DNA of 64,000 bases from GCA-2683825 sp965662355 (GTDB lineage Bacteria > Planctomycetota > UBA1135 > GCA-002686595): positions 98,822 through 162,821 of the forward strand of contig CBFIHP010000014.1 in assembly GCA_965662355.1 (NCBI GenBank), given 5' to 3'. Position 1 is the stretch's first letter, and each line of letters begins with the position of its first letter. The position numbers were made by a program, and so were the translations under genes. The notes beneath the pieces are model-generated. The model saw only the letters and a list, made by a program, of their open reading frames with translations, was not told the origin of the DNA and ran no database searches. Below, one piece after another: positions 59,838 to 64,000 of this stretch.

Positions 59838-61742
59838 ATGGCCTGCCTCCCCGTCTGCAGTATCGCTCGTCGCGGACACGCGGCTCGCTCGCTGCTGCTT
59901 TGGATCGCCATCGTGGGCGCCCTGGGGTGGTGGCTGGTCGACACGGGCGACCGTAGCGTCGAGCTGAGCGAGATCCGCCCAAGCGCACACGTCGTCGAGC
60001 AAGAGAAACGAGCCGCCAGCGAGGGGGAGCGCGGTGCGATCGGAGTGGATGCGAGCCTGGAGTTCGACGAACAAGATCCCGTTCCCGACGCCACAGGCCC
60101 AGCAGGCCGCATCTTCGGCGAAGTCGTCGATGTCTCCGGCGCCCCCCTGCCGGAGGCCGTTATACGTTTCGAATCCGATGGATCCGGGCCGCGCGAAGTT
60201 CCCACGGATGGCTTCGGAAGATTCGAGGCGAGTCCCGTTCGCGGCGAGTACGAACTCGAACCCTACAAGGAAAACTACATCGCGATCACGCACGCCGAGG
60301 GCGAGCTCGAGATGGGCGAGATCCTCGAAGGAGTACGGCTGATCCTCGCACCCGCACGAAACCTGACGGGACTCGTCCTGGATCAGGAGGGCCAGCCCGT
60401 CGGCGACGCACGCATTTCGATCGACCTGGACACGGGCGGTGCGCAACAAGGGCTGTCGGCCTTCGGTATCGAAAGCGTCGGAACCCGCACATCCGAAGAC
60501 GGGCGCTTCCAGATCGCGAGTCTACCGACGTATCCGGTCGAGCTGTACGCAGGGCATCCTCTACATGTCTCGCAAGAGCAAGTGCTCAGCGCGGAACAAA
60601 CGGACGTGAGGATCATCCTCGGCCCACAACACAGGCCGGCAACGATTCTCGGCACCGTCATGGCTCCCGATGGCACTCTCGTCGTGGGGGCCAGTGTCAA
60701 GCTCCAGAGCACGATACGCTCGCCTCGAACGACGACCGATCGCAACGGCCGCTTTCGGGGCAGCCTCTTCGCACCCCAGGACGAAGCGCTGGCGCACGAC
60801 GTGAAGCCATTGCAAGTGTTCGTCTATGCAAAGGGGTACGCAGTACATCACCAGCTCCATCCACCGATCGAGCCGGGGATCACGAAGCTCGAGGTTCGAC
60901 TACGCCACTCCCTGACCCTTCGCGGCATCGTCCTGGACGCCGATGGGCTGGCGGTCCCATACGCAACCCTGTGGCTCGACTGCGAAGAGGAACTATGGCC
61001 AGGCAATACGCTGCTCCAGGCGGCAGACCTGAAGTGGATGACCGCGAACGACGCCGGTGCTTTCTCCTTCCCTGACCTCTGGGATACTGAGTTCAAGCTA
61101 CGTGTTCTCGTACCTGGGCATGGGGGCATCCAGGCCGAGGCCTTCGCTCGTGCGGGGCGCGAAGATCTCGTCATCCGACTGGGAGAAGGACTCGCAAACA
61201 AGGTGCGCTTCGCGGTACGGGTCTTCGACGAGACGAGCGGCACCCCCCTGGAAGACGTTCATTTCCGCACCTACGGCATGCCCGTGGGCACCCGTGGTAG
61301 TACGGCGTATCGACTCGACGACGGTCGCTTCGAGATCCTGGTCGGGGACCCCGGCCAATGGGCCATCGTCGTCGAAGCGGGCGGCTACGCGCCCTGGTTC
61401 GATTCCATGTCGGAACGCGCCGCGGGCCTTCACGAGCTCGAAGCCCACCTTCTGCGCGGGCGCGCTTTCCAGGTTCGTGTCTTCGATGGAACCGGCGCCC
61501 CGGTCTCGGGCGCGAAGGTGCAACCGCTCTCGCTCGAAGGTAGGCCCATTGCCATCGAAGAGGACATCCCGCTCGGCGGCATCCCCAACCCACTCGAAAC
61601 CGGTCCGGGCGGACACCTGCGCTTCACTCTTCTACCGCGCACGGTGCTCATCTTGGAAGTCACCCTGCCCGACGGCACCCAATCCCGCCAACGCTTCGAT
61701 CTGACCGGCGAGGAACCACAAACCGCCGAGATCCATTTCTAG
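59838..61742 (+). CDS. Membrane-anchored CarboxypepD_reg repeat protein
   Basis: This is a 634-residue protein. One N-terminal transmembrane helix (SLLLWIAIVGALGWWLV, about residues 18-34) anchors a long periplasmic part. At least four carboxypeptidase-regulatory-like beta-sandwich repeats follow, for example GRIFGEVVDVSGAPLPEAVI with TDGFGRFEA, LTGLVLDQEGQPVGDARISI with SEDGRFQI, ILGTVMAPDGTLVVGASVKL with TDRNGRFRG, and LRGIVLDADGLAVPYATLWL. There is no catalytic domain. Such repeats are structural or binding modules of surface proteins. The message may be leaderless from TAGAAT at 59826. It converges with the amidohydrolase gene. Confidence 0.78.
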   Translation: MACLPVCSIARRGHAARSLLLWIAIVGALGWWLVDTGDRSVELSEIRPSAHVVEQEKRAASEGERGAIGVDASLEFDEQDPVPDATGPAGRIFGEVVDVSGAPLPEAVIRFESDGSGPREVPTDGFGRFEASPVRGEYELEPYKENYIAITHAEGELEMGEILEGVRLILAPARNLTGLVLDQEGQPVGDARISIDLDTGGAQQGLSAFGIESVGTRTSEDGRFQIASLPTYPVELYAGHPLHVSQEQVLSAEQTDVRIILGPQHRPATILGTVMAPDGTLVVGASVKLQSTIRSPRTTTDRNGRFRGSLFAPQDEALAHDVKPLQVFVYAKGYAVHHQLHPPIEPGITKLEVRLRHSLTLRGIVLDADGLAVPYATLWLDCEEELWPGNTLLQAADLKWMTANDAGAFSFPDLWDTEFKLRVLVPGHGGIQAEAFARAGREDLVIRLGEGLANKVRFAVRVFDETSGTPLEDVHFRTYGMPVGTRGSTAYRLDDGRFEILVGDPGQWAIVVEAGGYAPWFDSMSERAAGLHELEAHLLRGRAFQVRVFDGTGAPVSGAKVQPLSLEGRPIAIEEDIPLGGIPNPLETGPGGHLRFTLLPRTVLILEVTLPDGTQSRQRFDLTGEEPQTAEIHF

Positions 61743-61796
61743 ATCGAGCTGCGCATCCTCGCCACCGCCCCCCAATAGGACCACGCTCTTTTTCGG

Positions 61797-63143
61797 TTAC
61801 TCCGGCGTGCGGTAGAGCACACCGTTCTTCATGACCAGCTCGATGTATTGCAGCACCGTAAGATCCGCCAGCGGGTCCCCGCGTACGGCGATTACATCGG
61901 CCGCCTTGCCCGCTTCCAGGGTTCCGACCTCATCCAGGATCCCACAGAGCTCCGCCGCGTTGATCGTGGCGCTTACGAGGCAGTCGGAGGGGCTCATACC
62001 TGCCTCGTTCATGTAAATAAACTCCAGAGCATTGGTTCCATGGGCGCCGACGCCGACGTCGGTGCCGAAGGCGATCTTGACGCCGCGGGCGTGGGCGCGG
62101 CCGAACGCGCCCTGGATGACCGGGCCGACGGCGGCGGCCTTGAGGCGAATTTCCGGGGGGTAGTAGTCCGGGAGTTTGGCCTTGGCTTCGACATACTTGC
62201 CAGCGTGGATGGTGGGCACGAGATAGGCGCCGGTTTGAAGGAAGAGCTCGATGGCTTCGTCATCCAGGTAGGTGCCGTGCTCGATCGAGCTGACGCCGGC
62301 GCGCAAGGCAGCCTTGATTCCATCGGCGCCATGGGCGTGGGCGGCGACCTTGCGCCCCATGCGGTTGGCGGCTTCGACGATGGCTTCGAGCTCGTCGGCG
62401 AAGAACTGCTGGGCCACGCCGGCAGCAGTCATGCTGAGCACACCTCCGGTGGCGGTGATCTTGATCAGGTCGACGCCTTCGCGGATACGGGCACGGACGG
62501 CCTTGCGCACCTCGGAAGGGCCATCCGCAGTCGCGGTTTCAGGGCCTTGAGCGGGGCGCAGAACGGGGGAGATCGAATTGGTCCAATCGCCGTGTCCACC
62601 GGTGACGGTGACGGCCGGTCCGGCAACCAGCATGCGTGGCCCGGGGATCATGCCGGATCGTATTCTGTCGCGCAGAGCAATGGCCGTGGAACCGCCGGAA
62701 CCGACATTACGCACCGTCGTGAAGCCTGCCATCAACGTGCGCTTGGCGTAGACGACTCCATCGATAGCGGCGTGAGCATGGGTTTCGCTCAGCGTACGGC
62801 GTATGCGTTCGGCGACGGGTACGGATTGTCCGGTGAGGTGCGTGTGACAATCGATGAACCCGGGCAGGACAAAATGCTCGCGTAGGTCGACGACATGCTC
62901 GACGTGTTGGCCATCGATGCGATCCACGAAACCCTCTAGCACGGCCTCGACCCGGCCATTTCGAATGACCAGGGTCACGTTGTGCTGCACTGCCTTGCCA
63001 GGCACGGAGAGCAGGGCTCCGCACTGCAACACGGAGAGTTCCTCTGCACTGCGTGACGCGGCGATCGGCGCGGTCGCGAGGCACAAAAGCGACAGAAGAA
63101 CGAGCCCGGATTCAGCGACAGTGAGCTTTGACGAGAGCTGCAT
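61797..63143 (-). CDS. Secreted amidohydrolase (imidazolonepropionase-like, third copy)
   Basis: This is a 448-residue metal-dependent hydrolase with a signal peptide (SGLVLLSLLCLATAPIAAS). The active-site set is FIDCHTHL (His100, His102), LIKITATGG (Lys228, probably carbamylated), AAHAHGADG (His269), SSIEHGTYL (His289) and FGTDVGVG (Asp362). It is a paralogue in fold of the 19496-20743 enzyme and of the amidohydrolase half of the 29731-33138 protein. Likely substrates are N-acyl amino acids or dipeptides such as Xaa-Pro. TAGCAT at 63155-63150 ends 6 nt before ATG 63143, so the message may be leaderless. Confidence 0.88.
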   Translation of the reverse strand: MQLSSKLTVAESGLVLLSLLCLATAPIAASRSAEELSVLQCGALLSVPGKAVQHNVTLVIRNGRVEAVLEGFVDRIDGQHVEHVVDLREHFVLPGFIDCHTHLTGQSVPVAERIRRTLSETHAHAAIDGVVYAKRTLMAGFTTVRNVGSGGSTAIALRDRIRSGMIPGPRMLVAGPAVTVTGGHGDWTNSISPVLRPAQGPETATADGPSEVRKAVRARIREGVDLIKITATGGVLSMTAAGVAQQFFADELEAIVEAANRMGRKVAAHAHGADGIKAALRAGVSSIEHGTYLDDEAIELFLQTGAYLVPTIHAGKYVEAKAKLPDYYPPEIRLKAAAVGPVIQGAFGRAHARGVKIAFGTDVGVGAHGTNALEFIYMNEAGMSPSDCLVSATINAAELCGILDEVGTLEAGKAADVIAVRGDPLADLTVLQYIELVMKNGVLYRTPE

Positions 63144-63625
63144 GGGCGCATGCTAACGTGCCTGGATCTCCTGTGCCGCGCAGCGCGACGGGGAGCCCGG
63201 CGGGGACCGGGCTCGGGGCGTCGGAGGTTGCGGACAGGTAACAGGAGCCTGGTATGTCGCAATTGTCCGAGCGGCTCCTTCGGTCAGGAATTGTGCCGAT
63301 TGCACGTCGACCGTGACTCCTACCCAGAAGTGCCCAGCCGTTGGGAACGTGCATCTGACGCCCGAGAGAGCCTGATTGACCTCGAGAAGCGTGATTACGG
63401 TCAATCGGCCCGATCCGGCCATCTAGCAACGTGCAATTTTGGAGTGAGTTTCGCCGTCATCCCGCACTCCCTCAGGGTTTGCGTTTTTCTTGATTTCCGC
63501 CCCCCGAGATGGCCCTCCTGACCCACCTTGGGACTCTGAAAATTCGCGGATCAGGGTCGGGATACCTAGGTCGCTCGCACCCCCCTACCCCCCCTGATCC
63601 AGAGCCCTAGAAACTCGAGGTCCCG
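63144..63625. other. Intergenic region, no supported gene
   Basis: This 482-bp stretch between divergent genes has short open frames on both strands (about 70-120 codons), but none has a convincing start, ribosome site or recognisable product. GGATCAGGG (63548-63556) and CCCTGATCC (63592-63600) form a 9-bp inverted repeat with 35 nt between. The minus-strand half next to 63143 holds that gene's candidate -10. Confidence 0.4.
63150..63155 (-). promoter_or_regulatory. Candidate -10 element (TAGCAT) of a leaderless transcript
   Basis: On the minus strand TAGCAT ends 6 nt before ATG 63143 (spacer GCGCCC). There is no ribosome-binding site between them. Confidence 0.4.
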
Positions 63626-64000
63626 TTGCGTTTCTCAATCCCCCTTATCTTGGCTCTTCTGTGCCTACCCCTATGGGCACAGGTCACAGACTCCCCCCTA
63701 GCTCCAGTCGCAGTTCTCGAATGCGATGTCCCGAACCTGAACGGCTTCGTCGTCCACGGCTCGGTGCCCTTGCCAGAGGGTTACACATTTCAGCGCTCGC
63801 CTTGCCCTTTCACTGTCTACAGCCCCGATGGGTTGCCGCTGGTCACGCAATGGGAGCCTATCTCCTATCGCGCGGACGGCACCCTGATGACCGTCGAGAT
63901 TCTCGCGTATGCACTGCGCGGGGACATGATACCTGGCTCGAGACAGCAATTTCTCGCACGCGCGGTGCCCAGTGCGCATGAACCTCTCGACCTGGATCTT
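63626..64000 (+). CDS. Secreted protein, N-terminal part (cut by window edge)
   Basis: This frame gives 125 codons running off the right edge. TTG 63626 has GAGG (63617-63620) 5 nt upstream and opens a strong signal peptide (MRFSIPLILALLCLPLWA). The mature part begins with VPNLNGFVVHGSVPLPEGYT, then CPFTVYSPDGLPLVTQWEPI and SYRADGTLMTVEILAYAL. This alternation of a 'proper' phrase, a polar-apolar DG turn and a following strand resembles the N-terminal RIFT-barrel-like domain of exo-rhamnogalacturonan lyase-like proteins, but the fragment is short and the call is tentative. An ATG-first gene caller could miss this start. Confidence 0.6.
   Translation, partial: MRFSIPLILALLCLPLWAQVTDSPLAPVAVLECDVPNLNGFVVHGSVPLPEGYTFQRSPCPFTVYSPDGLPLVTQWEPISYRADGTLMTVEILAYALRGDMIPGSRQQFLARAVPSAHEPLDLDL

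Noticed and set aside
63153..63422. Minus-strand 89-codon ORF and overlapping plus-strand frames
   Set aside because: No ribosome site, no recognisable motif, and frames open on both strands at once; the region also holds the candidate -10 of the 61797 gene.
1..64000. CRISPR arrays, rRNA, tRNA, insertion sequences, prophage
   Set aside because: I saw no regular repeat-spacer array, no rRNA- or tRNA-like sequence, no transposase or integrase reading frame and no long terminal inverted repeats. A covariance-model search would be needed to exclude short RNAs.

Overview
The window looks like a piece of a high-GC, Gram-negative-type chromosome, most likely from the Planctomycetota or a close relative. 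The signs are several alkaline-phosphatase-fold 'sulfatase' lipoproteins, a TPR plus FG-GAP/ASPIC-UnbV pair, secreted EF-hand proteins, DUF1569, a TIGR03087-type glycosyltransferase, many lipoprotein signal peptides, and secreted proteins sharing one C-terminal beta-rich domain. This assignment is inferred from gene content; no rRNA or tRNA gene was seen. TTG and GTG starts are frequent, several genes appear leaderless, and four gene pairs overlap by ATGA.

Left part (1-7352): a DUF523 fragment and a DUF4870 membrane protein on the minus strand. Then comes a plus-strand run in which a two-gene cassette occurs twice: a sulfatase-like lipoprotein overlapping a MORN-repeat lipoprotein by 4 bp (626-2613 and 5350-7352). 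Between the copies lie a glycosyltransferase, an internally duplicated unknown protein and a methyltransferase. Middle-left (7356-23435): two matrixin-like metalloproteases, a tandem pair of unknown lipoproteins, a 52-residue zinc-ribbon membrane protein, an SSS symporter, a large DUF5117/DUF4953-type metalloprotease, DUF1569, an SLC13/TrkA-C transporter, an amidohydrolase, an aminotransferase and an M64 peptidase.

Middle (23596-48242): large secreted proteins (an EF-hand/thioredoxin-like/helical-repeat protein, an SbsA-Ig-like lipoprotein, a beta-propeller amidohydrolase, a beta-lactamase-fold hydrolase and a subtilase), then a two-domain methyltransferase, the ASPIC/UnbV and TPR pair, a beta-helix protein, a third sulfatase-like lipoprotein and a YfcC-type transporter. 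Right part (48476-64000): a selenocysteine-containing peroxiredoxin with an in-frame UGA and a plausible SECIS hairpin, a LysE exporter, M24 and M2 peptidases, a PhyH dioxygenase, an SGNH hydrolase, an RlmI-type methyltransferase, a radical SAM/SPASM protein with an extra C-terminal beta domain, a second beta-lactamase-fold protein, a CarboxypepD_reg protein, another amidohydrolase, and a secreted protein cut by the window edge.

The overall theme is extracytoplasmic breakdown of protein and other polymers (about seven peptidases, three amidohydrolase domains, two serine hydrolases) together with amino-acid or organic-acid transporters (SSS, SLC13, YfcC, LysE). That fits a scavenging, particle-degrading lifestyle. 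The strongest single observation is the selenoprotein. The strongest candidate for an undescribed system is the duplicated sulfatase-like/MORN lipoprotein cassette.
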